Assembly (NCBI GenBank): GCA_017391665.1
Contig: JAFOXS010000117.1
Span: forward strand, 1-7,834
Direction of reading: 5' to 3'
Length of the DNA: 7,834 nucleotides
From: Alistipes sp.
GTDB lineage: Bacteria > Bacteroidota > Bacteroidia > Bacteroidales > Rikenellaceae
Position numbers and translations under genes: made by a program. This document shows, one piece after another, positions 1-6,989 of the stretch; the stretch's first letter is position 1; each line of letters begins with the position of its first letter. Under the pieces are notes generated by a model that saw nothing but the letters and a program-made list of their open reading frames with translations, was not told the DNA's origin and made no database searches.

Positions 1-1
1 C

Positions 2-40
2 CGCGAGGAGATGGAGTGGCGCCTGGAGGCTCTTCAGTAG
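2..40 (+). CDS. Possible 3' end of a convergent gene (partial)
   Basis: The plus-strand frame that starts at base 2 reads REEMEWRLEALQ and then a TAG stop at 38-40. The charged, helix-like composition resembles a real protein C-terminus. No minus-strand start codon lies in the first 33 bases that would compete with it. If real, this gene converges on the thioredoxin gene and the two overlap by seven bases (34-40). Only 12 codons are visible, so no function can be proposed and the frame may be open by chance. Confidence 0.3.
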   Translation, partial: REEMEWRLEALQ

Positions 41-47
41 GCCTCCA
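24..47. other. Hairpin spanning the convergent stop codons
   Basis: TGGAGGC (24-30) and GCCTCCA (41-47) form a perfect 7-bp inverted repeat around a 10-base loop that holds the stop codon of the thioredoxin gene and the possible stop of the convergent gene. No T-run follows on either strand, so this is not a standard intrinsic terminator. It could protect a 3' end or act as a weak bidirectional terminator. Confidence 0.35.
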
Positions 48-357
48 CCCTATCGAACCGACGCACCACATCGGCGAGTGTATCGAGCGAGACTACACCG
101 CTCTCGCGCCACAGCATTCGCCCCTGACGGAAGAGTATAAGCGTCGGCACCGACATCACACGATAGTGCTGCACGGGCTCCGAATTTTCGAACAGGTCGA
201 CATTCAGGCGCACCACATCCACTACCGAGCGCATCTGACTCTCCAGCGCATCTATCACTGGATGCATAGCCCTGCAGAGGCCACACCATGTGGCAAAGAA
301 ATCGACCAGCACCAAGCGGTCGGGAGCAATAAGATCATTGAATTCCTGTTGTGTCAT
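34..357 (-). CDS. Thioredoxin-fold protein with WCGLC active site
   Basis: This is a 107-residue cytoplasmic thioredoxin-family protein, close to the usual length of thioredoxin and with no signal peptide. It has the VDFFATWC strand-turn (residues 18-25, with the buried Asp at 19), the redox pair Cys25/Cys28 and the cis-proline loop SVPT (Pro71). It should therefore reduce or exchange disulfides in partner proteins. The residue between Gly26 and Cys28 is Leu, giving WCGLC instead of the canonical WCGPC. In this family that proline strongly influences redox potential, so the protein may be less reducing than housekeeping TrxA. I chose the ATG at 355-357. A GTG at 373-375 would add six residues (MTTFFI), but it lies inside the terminator hairpin that precedes the gene. 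No Shine-Dalgarno sequence is visible. The gene sits downstream of radA, beyond that terminator, so it is probably expressed separately or by readthrough. The fold assignment is sure; the exact role is not. Confidence 0.88.
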   Translation of the reverse strand: MTQQEFNDLIAPDRLVLVDFFATWCGLCRAMHPVIDALESQMRSVVDVVRLNVDLFENSEPVQHYRVMSVPTLILFRQGRMLWRESGVVSLDTLADVVRRFDRVEAY

Positions 358-360
358 AAT

Positions 361-395
361 AAAAAAGGTTGTCACAATTATACATTGGACAACCT
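361..395 (-). terminator. Intrinsic terminator after radA
   Basis: Read on the minus strand, AGGTTGTC and GACAACCT form a perfect 8-bp stem (plus-strand arms 366-373 and 388-395). The stem continues, after one bulged T, as CAAT/ATTG closing a five-base GTATA loop, and is followed at once by a run of six Ts (361-366). This is a textbook rho-independent terminator. It lies 22 bases beyond the radA stop codon and should end the M23-dxr-rseP-radA transcript. The T-run ends three bases before the ATG of the thioredoxin gene, so the same element may also act as an attenuator in that gene's leader. Confidence 0.8.
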
Positions 396-417
396 AAATC
401 ACAAATTCCATACCACG

Positions 418-1788
418 TTACAACTCCTCACAAAACAGAGCCCGTGGCAACTCGCCTATATTATTTATGTAGACAACCTCAATTCCTTTGGGCATCTTGA
501 TTCCCTTGCGCAGAAATCCCGACACAATAATACGACGGAAGCCCAGTCGTGCGGCCTCACTTACCCTCTGCTCGGTACGCGGCGCAGGACGCACCTCACC
601 CGATAGACCTATCTCTCCGGCACAACATACGCCATCGGCAATGGGGCGATCGTAATATGACGATATGACTGCCGCTACGATGGCCAAATCAAGCCCCGGA
701 TCGGCGACACGGAACCCTCCGGCAAAGTTGAGGAACACATCCTTCTGGAACATCTTCATTCCCACTCTCTTCTCCAGTACGGCCAGCAACATACCCATGC
801 GGCGCGGATCGTAGCCCGTAGCATTGCGCTGCGGCGTACCATACGCAGCGCCTGTCACCAGAGCCTGCACCTCAATAAGATAGGGACGTATACCATCAAC
901 CGAAGCACCTACAGCGATACCACTCAGCGGCTCCTCATAGTGCGACAGCAGGATCTCTGACGGGTTCTCAACGGCACGCAGGCCATTGTCCAGCATCTCA
1001 AATACGCCGATCTCAAAGGTTGCACCAAAACGGTTCTTGATACCACGCAGGATGCGGTAGGTATTATTGCCATCGCCCTCAAACTGAAGCACCACATCGA
1101 CGATATGCTCCAGAATCTTGGGGCCGGCGATGGTGCCATCCTTGGTGATGTGACCAATGATGAAGATCGATGTTCCCGTCGTCTTGGCGTACTTGAGGAG
1201 CGATGCCGCGCACTCGCGTATCTGCGAGACGCTACCAGCCGATGAATCGATGGTCTCGGTGAAGATGGTTTGTATCGAGTCAATCACAACGATGTCGGGT
1301 CGGTGCTCCTGAATCTGCATCAGGATATTTTCCAGCAGTGTCTCGGAGTAGATGTAGCACTCCTCATTGCCGATACCCAGACGCTCGGCACGCATGCCAA
1401 TCTGCTCGGCCGACTCCTCGCCCGAAACATACAACGTTCGAAGGCCATGCGACGTAAGCGCCAGCTGAAGGCTCAGTGTAGACTTGCCGATACCCGGCTC
1501 ACCGCCCAACAGCACCAGCGAACCCGGCACCAGACCACCGCCCAAGACGCGGTTCACCTCAGCATTGTGCATATCCAGACGACGGTGTGTCGAGCGCTCG
1601 ATCTCACTCACGCGCTGTGGCGGAGTGTGAGGCACTGCAGCAGCTACCGTTGCCGTAGATGATGAGCTCTTTGCTATAATCTCCTCGGTGAAGGTATTCC
1701 ACTCTCCACACGAGGGGCAGCGGCCCAGCCACTTGGGAGCCTCAAAACCGCACTCGCGGCAGAAATATGCCTTCTTTGCCTTTGCCAT
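418..1788 (-). CDS. radA: DNA repair protein RadA
   Basis: RadA is a RecA-like ATPase that drives branch migration of recombination intermediates and helps process stalled forks; it acts on DNA in the cytoplasm. The 456-residue protein has the full family layout. An N-terminal zinc finger has Cys10, Cys13, Cys24 and Cys27. The RecA-like core has Walker A GEPGIGKST (96-104), Walker B DIVVID (165-170) and the RadA-specific KNRFG motif (251-255). A C-terminal Lon-protease-like domain, non-proteolytic in this family, fills roughly residues 285-456. Its ATG follows the rseP stop with no gap (TAAATG), so translation is probably coupled and the gene is the last of the operon. A terminator follows 22 bases after its stop. 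Length and motifs are normal for the family and nothing looks damaged. Confidence 0.97.
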   Translation of the reverse strand: MAKAKKAYFCRECGFEAPKWLGRCPSCGEWNTFTEEIIAKSSSSTATVAAAVPHTPPQRVSEIERSTHRRLDMHNAEVNRVLGGGLVPGSLVLLGGEPGIGKSTLSLQLALTSHGLRTLYVSGEESAEQIGMRAERLGIGNEECYIYSETLLENILMQIQEHRPDIVVIDSIQTIFTETIDSSAGSVSQIRECAASLLKYAKTTGTSIFIIGHITKDGTIAGPKILEHIVDVVLQFEGDGNNTYRILRGIKNRFGATFEIGVFEMLDNGLRAVENPSEILLSHYEEPLSGIAVGASVDGIRPYLIEVQALVTGAAYGTPQRNATGYDPRRMGMLLAVLEKRVGMKMFQKDVFLNFAGGFRVADPGLDLAIVAAVISSYYDRPIADGVCCAGEIGLSGEVRPAPRTEQRVSEAARLGFRRIIVSGFLRKGIKMPKGIEVVYINNIGELPRALFCEEL

Positions 1789-3114
1789 TTATCGTGTGAA
1801 AAGACGAACAATATCGTTACCGTTGGCATATACCACCAGCACGAGCAATATAGCCAAACCTATATACTGCATAATCTCGAGGAACTTATCACTCGGCTTA
1901 CGGCCCGTGATAATCTCCCACAACGTAAAGAGCGCATGGCCACCATCCAGACCGGGGATAGGCAGGATGTTCATCACACCCAGAATAACAGAGAGGAACG
2001 CTGTCATGGTCCAGAACTGCAACCAGTCCCACTCCGAAGGGAAGATATTTCCGATTGAGATAAAGCCACCCAGCTCCTCATACATCTTGGTCTTGGGCTG
2101 GAAGATGAGCTTCAACTGCTCCCAGTAATCAGCAATAGTATCGACAGCAAGTGTAATACCCGCGGGGATAGCCTGCAAGAAGGTAAAGGTGCGCGTACGG
2201 GGCTGGAAAATATTGTTGCGGAACATTACGCCAATCTTACCCTCCTCATTTACGGGCACACTCAACGCCACACGCTCACCGGCACGCAATACGCTAATTG
2301 CCAGCGTGTCACCCTTATGCGCAGGCAGAATATCCATAGTAAGCATTCCAGCCGTAACACCCTCTACACCGTTACATGCCACCACCTCGTCGCCAGCACG
2401 CAGGCCAGCGCTCAGGGCCGAAGCCGATGCAACAGAGTCGATAATAAATGGCATGCGAATCATATAGAGATCCTCGTAGTCGCGATTGCGGCGCATCTCA
2501 ACCAACTGATCAAACGGAATTGTGAACGATAGCTGCTCACCATTGCGCTCAACGGTAACCGTACGGTCGCCCTCGGTCAGAAGCAGTCGGCTGCGCATCT
2601 CATTTACATCGTCGAGACCCTCGCCATCCACCGAGATGAACTTATCGCCATCGCGGAAGCCCATACGCTCGGCAGCCTCATTGAACTCGTAGCCCCACTT
2701 GACATCCTCGTTGGCCATATACGACTCGCCATGCACATAGCGGATGCCCGTATATATGATCATTGCCAGCAGGATATTCATCACCACGCCGGCAACCATA
2801 ACGCAGAGGCGCTGCCATGCGGGCTTTGCACGAAACTCCCATGGCTGCACGGGAGCCTGCATCTGCTCCAGATCCATGCTCTCGTCGATCATGCCGGCAA
2901 TCTTGACATAACCGCCCAGAGGCACCCAGCCTAAGCCATACTCCGTCTCGCCACGCTTCCACTTAAAAAGCGAGAACCAAGGATCGAAAAATATGTAAAA
3001 CTTCTCTACTCTGATCTTGAAGATGCGAGCCACAATAAAGTGGCCAAACTCGTGAATCGCTACAAGTAGCGACAAACTCATGAAAAATTGAACTACTTTG
3101 ATTAAAACATCCAT
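1789..3114 (-). CDS. rseP: RIP metalloprotease RseP (site-2 protease)
   Basis: This intramembrane zinc metalloprotease of the S2P/M50 family cuts transmembrane segments. In other bacteria it releases extracytoplasmic-stress sigma factors from anti-sigma factors and clears signal-peptide remnants. The 441-residue protein has the zinc motif HEFGH (21-25) in its first membrane segment (about 5-30) and the second catalytic motif NILPIPGLDGG (382-392, Asp390 as third ligand) in the third. Further membrane segments lie at about 103-123 and 412-430. The loop between the second and third segments carries two PDZ-like regions, at about 140-200 and 222-290, which gate substrate access in the family. 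It starts 12 bases after dxr ends and abuts radA, so all three are co-transcribed. The substrate here is unknown; no sigma/anti-sigma pair lies in the window. No Shine-Dalgarno sequence precedes the ATG. Confidence 0.96.
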   Translation of the reverse strand: MDVLIKVVQFFMSLSLLVAIHEFGHFIVARIFKIRVEKFYIFFDPWFSLFKWKRGETEYGLGWVPLGGYVKIAGMIDESMDLEQMQAPVQPWEFRAKPAWQRLCVMVAGVVMNILLAMIIYTGIRYVHGESYMANEDVKWGYEFNEAAERMGFRDGDKFISVDGEGLDDVNEMRSRLLLTEGDRTVTVERNGEQLSFTIPFDQLVEMRRNRDYEDLYMIRMPFIIDSVASASALSAGLRAGDEVVACNGVEGVTAGMLTMDILPAHKGDTLAISVLRAGERVALSVPVNEEGKIGVMFRNNIFQPRTRTFTFLQAIPAGITLAVDTIADYWEQLKLIFQPKTKMYEELGGFISIGNIFPSEWDWLQFWTMTAFLSVILGVMNILPIPGLDGGHALFTLWEIITGRKPSDKFLEIMQYIGLAILLVLVVYANGNDIVRLFTR

Positions 3115-3126
3115 TATCTATTGATT

Positions 3127-4284
3127 TTACTTATTCAGTTTAAGATACTCCGCCGCCAGTGCGCGTGACTCCTCGTTCGACGCCTCATAGTCGGCAAGCG
3201 TAGGGTTCGCAACAAATGTGGCACGCTCCAGAGCGTACTCAATCGATGCCGTAATATCGGTAAAGCGGCACTGGTGCTGCAAAAATGCCGCCACAGCCAC
3301 CTCATTCGTGCCATTCATCACACACGCTGCCGTACCTCCGCGACGCATACAGTCATAGGCAATATCCAGCGCGGGATACTTCACACGGTCGGGCTCGGCA
3401 AAGGTAAGTGTTGGGTGTGCCAGAAAGTCAAAACGCTCCTCTGGTCGTGAAGCACGATGGGGGAAAAGCAGAGCATAGCTAATGGGCATATGCATATCGG
3501 GCGTGCCGAGCTGCGCCTTGATAGCGCCATCCTCGAACTCCACCATAGAGTGCACAATCGACTGCGGATGGATCAGTACTGAGATGCGGTCGGCGTCCAC
3601 TCCAAAGAGCCAGTGCGCCTCGATAACCTCGAAGCCCTTGTTTACGAGCGTTGCCGAGTCAATGGTGATCTTGGCGCCCATCGACCACTGCGGATGCTTC
3701 AATGCCTGCTCGGGCGTTACATCCTTAAGCTGCTCCATAGGCACATCGCGTAGTGCTCCGCCACTGCACGTTACGATCAGACGACGCAGGGGTGAACGCT
3801 CACCCACCAGACACTGGAAGATAGCCGAATGCTCTGAGTCGATAGGCAGGATAGGCACACCTCGCTCAGCAGCCATGCGCATCACCAGGGCGCCACCAAC
3901 CACGAGCGTCTCCTTATTGGCCAGGGCAATCTTCTTGCCCGCCTCGATGGCGGCAATTGTCGGATGCAGGCCGGCATAACCCACCAGGGCATTGACCACA
4001 ACATCCACCTCGCCACTCTGCACAACACCGCATATGGCATCACTGCCCGTATAGACCTTGATCGGATATGCGGCCAGCGCCTCCTTCAGGAGTTCATACT
4101 TCGACTCATCAGCGATCACGACACTGTCGACATCGAATTCAATGGCCTGGCGTGCCAGCAACTCCCAATTGCGATGTGCTACAAGCGAATTAACCTCAAA
4201 CAATGAGGGGTTTTCGGCTACGATATCAAGAGTCTGCACTCCGATAGAACCTGTTGAACCGAGGATCGACAAACGCTGTTTCAT
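3127..4284 (-). CDS. dxr: 1-deoxy-D-xylulose 5-phosphate reductoisomerase
   Basis: Dxr converts 1-deoxy-D-xylulose 5-phosphate to 2-C-methyl-D-erythritol 4-phosphate with NADPH, the committed step of the MEP pathway to IPP and DMAPP. These precursors feed quinones and the undecaprenyl carrier used for wall and surface polysaccharides. The 385-residue protein has the NADPH-binding GSTGSIG (9-15), LANKE (121-125), the metal ligands Asp149 and Glu151 in PIDSEHSA, and the third ligand Glu219 within the DSATLVNKGFEVIEA block. The flexible-loop HPQWSMG (197-203) is also present. The phosphate-site segment reads CSGGALRD (173-180), where many homologues have SGGPFR; this is a mild variant and the serine is kept. 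The start is an ATG 18 bases after the M23-like gene, with a purine-rich AAAGAGAAA a few bases upstream. rseP follows 12 bases downstream, a pairing that is common in bacteria. Confidence 0.97.
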   Translation of the reverse strand: MKQRLSILGSTGSIGVQTLDIVAENPSLFEVNSLVAHRNWELLARQAIEFDVDSVVIADESKYELLKEALAAYPIKVYTGSDAICGVVQSGEVDVVVNALVGYAGLHPTIAAIEAGKKIALANKETLVVGGALVMRMAAERGVPILPIDSEHSAIFQCLVGERSPLRRLIVTCSGGALRDVPMEQLKDVTPEQALKHPQWSMGAKITIDSATLVNKGFEVIEAHWLFGVDADRISVLIHPQSIVHSMVEFEDGAIKAQLGTPDMHMPISYALLFPHRASRPEERFDFLAHPTLTFAEPDRVKYPALDIAYDCMRRGGTAACVMNGTNEVAVAAFLQHQCRFTDITASIEYALERATFVANPTLADYEASNEESRALAAEYLKLNK

Positions 4285-4302
4285 AGGGTTATTTCTCTTT
4301 CT

Positions 4303-5160
4303 TTAGAATACAATATATACTTCGGGATCTACCGCTCGGCCCTCATGCCAGAGCTCCACCTCTACCAGAGGATTCGTACGATCACCCACCGACGGCATGG
4401 CGTTATAGCCCACCACCTGACGGCTCTTGATGCTCTGACCCTTCACGACCAGCACCTGTGCCAGATTGCGATACACCGACACGAAGCCGTTGAAGTGCTG
4501 AACCGTTACCACCGATCCACGCTCACCCTCGGCAACAGAGACTACCGTACCGTCGTCGATAGCCGTCACGGGGGCGTTGGGCGAAGACTGGATACCCACG
4601 CCCAGATAGTTATCCTCGCGAGAGAAGTGACGTGTGATGATACCCTCGGCAGGAGCTACGAAGATCAGCGTATTGCCACCCTGCGTACGCTGCTGCAGGG
4701 TGCGGGCCAGCGAATACTCGCCATCGCCCTCCATCTGCGCTCTGAGCAGCGAATCAAACTGCGAGGGAGGCACCAGCGTTTTGTCCAGCTTGGTCGTATC
4801 GCCATCGCTCAGCGGTGTGCGCACAACGGGTGTGCGGCCCTCCATGATCATGGCGATGTTCTCGTTGTAGGTCAGCATGTCGTTCATGCGACGCTCCAGC
4901 GAGTCGATGCGCATGATGTTCTGCACCAGATCGTCGTGAGTCTTCTCGGCCGCGGTGCGGAATCCGGGGAAGATGTCGAGAATGGGCGTGTAAGAGACAA
5001 GCACCAGAACAAGCAAAAACAGAAAAACACAAAAAGCCCCGACGCTGGCCAGCAGACCTGCGGGGGTGATATGCACGCTCCACTCCTCCTTGTGAAGAAT
5101 CGGATCGCTCATCGAGAATCGCATCTTGCGACTCATATTTTTCCAATTGAACTTTTTCAC
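4303..5160 (-). CDS. Membrane-anchored degenerate LytM/M23 protein
   Basis: This 285-residue envelope protein has a short basic N-terminus, one transmembrane segment (about 35-57), a heptad-like stretch (about 70-100) and a C-terminal LytM/M23 beta domain (about 165-285). The fold is recognisable from APAEGIITRHFS, the AIDDGTVV strand and the closing VDPEVYI. The zinc and catalytic positions are all replaced. HxGxD reads YLGVG (Tyr185, Gly189), the YxH position reads YRN (Asn232), and the HxH pair reads LVE (Leu265, Glu267). It should therefore be inactive as an endopeptidase and act as a scaffold or regulator, like the degenerate LytM proteins EnvC and NlpD that activate amidases; that role is inference. 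The start is a GTG at 5158-5160, the longest possible because an in-frame TAG lies at 5176-5178. An ATG at 5134-5136 (277 residues) is the alternative. It is the first gene of the operon, with its promoter close upstream. Confidence 0.88.
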   Translation of the reverse strand: MKKFNWKNMSRKMRFSMSDPILHKEEWSVHITPAGLLASVGAFCVFLFLLVLVLVSYTPILDIFPGFRTAAEKTHDDLVQNIMRIDSLERRMNDMLTYNENIAMIMEGRTPVVRTPLSDGDTTKLDKTLVPPSQFDSLLRAQMEGDGEYSLARTLQQRTQGGNTLIFVAPAEGIITRHFSREDNYLGVGIQSSPNAPVTAIDDGTVVSVAEGERGSVVTVQHFNGFVSVYRNLAQVLVVKGQSIKSRQVVGYNAMPSVGDRTNPLVEVELWHEGRAVDPEVYIVF

Positions 5161-5186
5161 GGCTTTTATTGCTTGCTATAACAGAG

Positions 5187-5194
5187 CAAAGATA
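5187..5194 (-). promoter_or_regulatory. -7 element of the M23-dxr-rseP-radA promoter
   Basis: On the minus strand these bases read TATCTTTG, an exact match to the Bacteroidota sigma-factor -7 consensus TAnnTTTG. Transcription would begin a few bases downstream, leaving a leader of about 20 nt before the GTG start or about 45 nt before the ATG. The -33 region is poor: the expected TTTG is at best a TTTC about 17 bases upstream, within ATGTTTCACC. It is the only perfect -7 match I found by eye between the two divergent operons. Confidence 0.6.
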
Positions 5195-5408
5195 CTCAAA
5201 AAAAGGTGAAACATCGGCCATTGCACGGCTTTTTTTATGCCACACGGAATATTGTTGTCGTTTTCAACGATAAAACGCCTCGCAAACACGAAATATTTTA
5301 TCTTTTTCGGGGCTAATCCCTTTTTTTATCATTTTTTTTGCTTCTGCGTGCAAGATTTCGCAATTCGCCCGTTTAATGGATAGAGTTGTGTAAAAATCAT
5401 CCATTTAC

Positions 5409-5438
5409 TTGTATTTTATAAATTTAATTCTTAACTTG
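5409..5438 (+). promoter_or_regulatory. Weak candidate promoter for the lipoprotein operon
   Basis: TTG at 5409-5411 is followed after 20 bases by TAACTTG (5432-5438). The spacing suits a Bacteroidota -33/-7 pair, but the -7 element is one base short of TAnnTTTG. If used, it would produce a leader of about 260 nt containing all the inverted repeats at 5491-5655. The region is AT-rich, so a chance match is quite possible. Confidence 0.22.
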
Positions 5439-5490
5439 CAATCAGAAATCTGCAATCTAATTGTCGCATTATGAAGAAGTTACCCCCCTC

Positions 5491-5523
5491 TGTAGCGGAC
5501 TGCGATAATTTTCGCGAGCTACA
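5491..5523 (+). repeat. Nested inverted repeat (possible RNA stem)
   Basis: TGTAGC (5491-5496) pairs with GCTACA (5518-5523). Inside it, GCGA (5502-5505) pairs with TCGC (5512-5515), extended by one T-G wobble, around a six-base TAATTT loop. The two stems are separated by an asymmetric internal loop. The GCTACAAT that closes this element (5518-5525) recurs directly at 5538-5545, inside the next inverted repeat. Confidence 0.45.
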
Positions 5524-5534
5524 ATAAGAGCAAT

Positions 5535-5562
5535 TCGGCTACAATCTGTAATCAATAGCCGA
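5535..5562 (+). repeat. 7-bp inverted repeat
   Basis: TCGGCTA (5535-5541) and TAGCCGA (5556-5562) are perfect inverted copies around a 14-base loop. It could be a stem in a leader RNA or a binding site for a dimeric regulator. No T-run follows, so it is not an intrinsic terminator. Confidence 0.45.
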
Positions 5563-5588
5563 CAATTTTCATATTGTTACTCCTCTAC

Positions 5589-5623
5589 GGCCGCGCAAAA
5601 GTTATAATGTTTAATCAGCGGCC
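5589..5623 (+). repeat. GGCCGC/GCGGCC inverted repeat
   Basis: GGCCGC (5589-5594) and GCGGCC (5618-5623) are perfect inverted copies around an AT-rich 23-base loop. These are the only strongly GC-rich spots in an otherwise AT-rich stretch, which makes pairing more credible than for a random 6-mer. Confidence 0.4.
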
Positions 5624-5636
5624 AATTCTCTCACTT

Positions 5637-5655
5637 GATATCGAAAACCGATATT
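5637..5655 (+). repeat. ATATCG/CGATAT palindrome near the first lipoprotein gene
   Basis: ATATCG (5638-5643) and CGATAT (5649-5654) flank a five-base AAAAC loop, with one more G-T pair outside. The element sits about 50 bases before the first lipoprotein start codon, a reasonable place for an operator or a leader hairpin. Function is not shown. Confidence 0.35.
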
Positions 5656-5706
5656 CAACCGTAAATTAACAGCAGTTTGTTACTTACTCTTTAAATTAAA
5701 ACAATA

Positions 5707-6453
5707 ATGAAAAAATATATATTCATATTATTTGCCGCGTGCCTATTCGCTTCGTGCAATGATGGCTTGTTGTTTGATGATTACTTAAATGAACTTGGTT
5801 ACGAGTTCGAGGAGACCAATCTGTCGGCCTTAGCGGTCTTAACCTCTGCCGATTATTGGGAAGATAATTATCGTGAAAATGTTTATTCTACAAAGCCAAA
5901 TTGCGAAGGCAAAATTTATAAGCCCAAGGATCATCCTTTGCCAGTCGGAGGATCATTTAAAACTACCCTCTCCGTAACGTCAGATAAAATTAGGTTTTAT
6001 CATGTAGATTCGAGTTATCCTCATTTAGCTCCTTATAATCGTTTCTATTCTGATAGTCCTATTGTACATATAGATAACAATGAGATTGTATTCGAGGGTG
6101 GAGGCGTCTGGAAGATTGTGAGGTATGATGAAAATAAAATCGTGATCGATGTACACATGCCTGAATTTCAATATAGTGGTGATTATTACCCTTATGGTAG
6201 ACTTATTTTCCACAAGAAGACATCGGATGGTAGTTTAGATAAATATGTAAGTTACGAAGAGTACGAAGAGGCTCAAAGACAATGGTACGAAGATTATTTT
6301 GAGTCTAAGACTGTTGAATATTTAGAAGATTATATTGCTTACGAGCTTGAATCGGGTCGCAGTACACTTGAGAGGCTTCATGAGTACTTCAAATATATCT
6401 GCCCCGAGCTTTACGAATCGACAATAAAATATATTCTTGAGAAATATAAATAA
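5707..6453 (+). CDS. Lipoprotein of unrecognised family, array gene 1
   Basis: This 248-residue predicted lipoprotein has a basic MKK start, a hydrophobic stretch and a lipobox FASC with the lipidated Cys at 17, so it should be anchored in the outer membrane or on the cell surface. Acidic residues follow the Cys (NDG, then FDDY), which is loosely like Bacteroidota surface-export signals. The middle (about 37-175) looks beta-rich, with a TNLSALAVLTSAD segment and VWKIVRYDE around Trp135. The tail (from about 180) is acidic and helical, containing SYEEYEEAQRQ and ending with CPELYESTIKYIL. Those three segments recur in the next gene, so the two are paralogues although most of the sequence between has diverged. 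I do not recognise the family. Base composition is clearly more AT-rich than the core operon. No Shine-Dalgarno sequence is present; the ATG has an A-rich leader. Confidence 0.85.
   Translation: MKKYIFILFAACLFASCNDGLLFDDYLNELGYEFEETNLSALAVLTSADYWEDNYRENVYSTKPNCEGKIYKPKDHPLPVGGSFKTTLSVTSDKIRFYHVDSSYPHLAPYNRFYSDSPIVHIDNNEIVFEGGGVWKIVRYDENKIVIDVHMPEFQYSGDYYPYGRLIFHKKTSDGSLDKYVSYEEYEEAQRQWYEDYFESKTVEYLEDYIAYELESGRSTLERLHEYFKYICPELYESTIKYILEKYK
6385..6450 (+). repeat. Conserved 3'-end segment, copy 1
   Basis: This 66-base stretch encodes the last 22 residues of array gene 1 and matches 7231-7296 in gene 2 at 59 of 66 positions by my count, without gaps. The rest of the two genes is far more diverged. 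Strong constraint on the tail or local gene conversion would explain it. Confidence 0.75.
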
Positions 6454-6480
6454 CGGCGTATTCATTAAATTAGAACAACT

Positions 6481-6989
6481 ATGAAAAAGATATTAACTTT
6501 GGTAATCGCGGTGGTGGCTTTAACCTCATGTATTGACGGTAACAACTTTGTTTATAATGAGCACTGGGACAATGAGATCAATGCATTGGAGAAGACCGAC
6601 CTGCCCGTGACCGCCATAATGCAATCGGCTGAGCTTTGGGGAGATGGTGGTATATTATATTACACTGAACCCAATGGCAAAGGCAAAGAGTATGATCCAC
6701 TCGATAAGTATAGAAATGAGGATGGTATTGCTATATATTCTGGTGGTACTTCAGAAAAATATACCTTTGGACACAATACTTTTAGACATTATGTAAGTAG
6801 TGTTGGCATTGAAACATACCCCAGCTATTGGGTTGAAGCTGTAATGACTGAGGTAGTTGATAATTATTTTACTACGGAATTAAACTACGTTGGACTCAAT
6901 TATCATAAGTTTCAGCTAACGCCCGTTTCTAAAACATCCCATTGGAAGATTTTAGCCTATGATGAAAAAAACATTATATGTGAAACGGA
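6481..6989 (+). repeat. Tandem duplicate unit, copy 1 (gene 2)
   Basis: The first 509 bases of gene 2 align along their length with 7332-7834, with only two one-codon gaps. The first 150 or so bases and the last 119 are very similar; the middle is patchy. This is a direct tandem duplication with a period of 851 bases. Confidence 0.85.

Larger units (their letters stand above)
5161..5706. other. Divergent intergenic region, AT-rich, no gene seen
   Basis: These 546 bases separate the minus-strand core operon from the plus-strand lipoprotein array. I see no convincing reading frame, tRNA or repeat array here. The left part holds the core operon promoter and several T-runs (5230-5236, 5321-5327, 5332-5339). 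A 6-bp perfect inverted repeat CGTTTT/AAAACG lies at 5259-5277. The right part (5491-5655) is unusually rich in inverted repeats, listed separately. No strong promoter directly precedes the first lipoprotein gene. The best plus-strand candidate I found is distant and imperfect (5409-5438). Confidence 0.7.

Noticed and set aside
16..606. Plus-strand open frame of 196 codons
   Set aside because: It lies antisense to the thioredoxin and radA genes, crosses the terminator between them, has His/Thr-rich composition typical of an antisense frame, and shows no family motif.
3482..3979. Plus-strand open frame of 165 codons opposite dxr
   Set aside because: dxr is intact with all its motifs here; the opposing frame is a shadow of its codon structure.
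4345..5181. Plus-strand open frame of 278 codons opposite the M23-like gene
   Set aside because: The minus-strand frame has a clear membrane segment and LytM fold motifs. The plus-strand product is a His/Arg/Leu-rich antisense translation with no domain and no promoter.
5309..5327. GGGG-CTAAT-CCC followed by seven Ts, terminator-like on the plus strand
   Set aside because: The stem is only three base pairs and no plus-strand gene lies upstream to be terminated.
5437..5457. TGCAATC repeated 14 bases apart, as a possible start of a repeat array
   Set aside because: There are only two short copies with no further unit, so it does not support a CRISPR or iteron array.
5676..5692. TTTG (5676-5679) and TACTCTTT (5685-5692) as a promoter just before the first lipoprotein gene
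   Set aside because: The two elements are only five bases apart, where about 19-21 is needed, and TACTCTTT does not fit TAnnTTTG.
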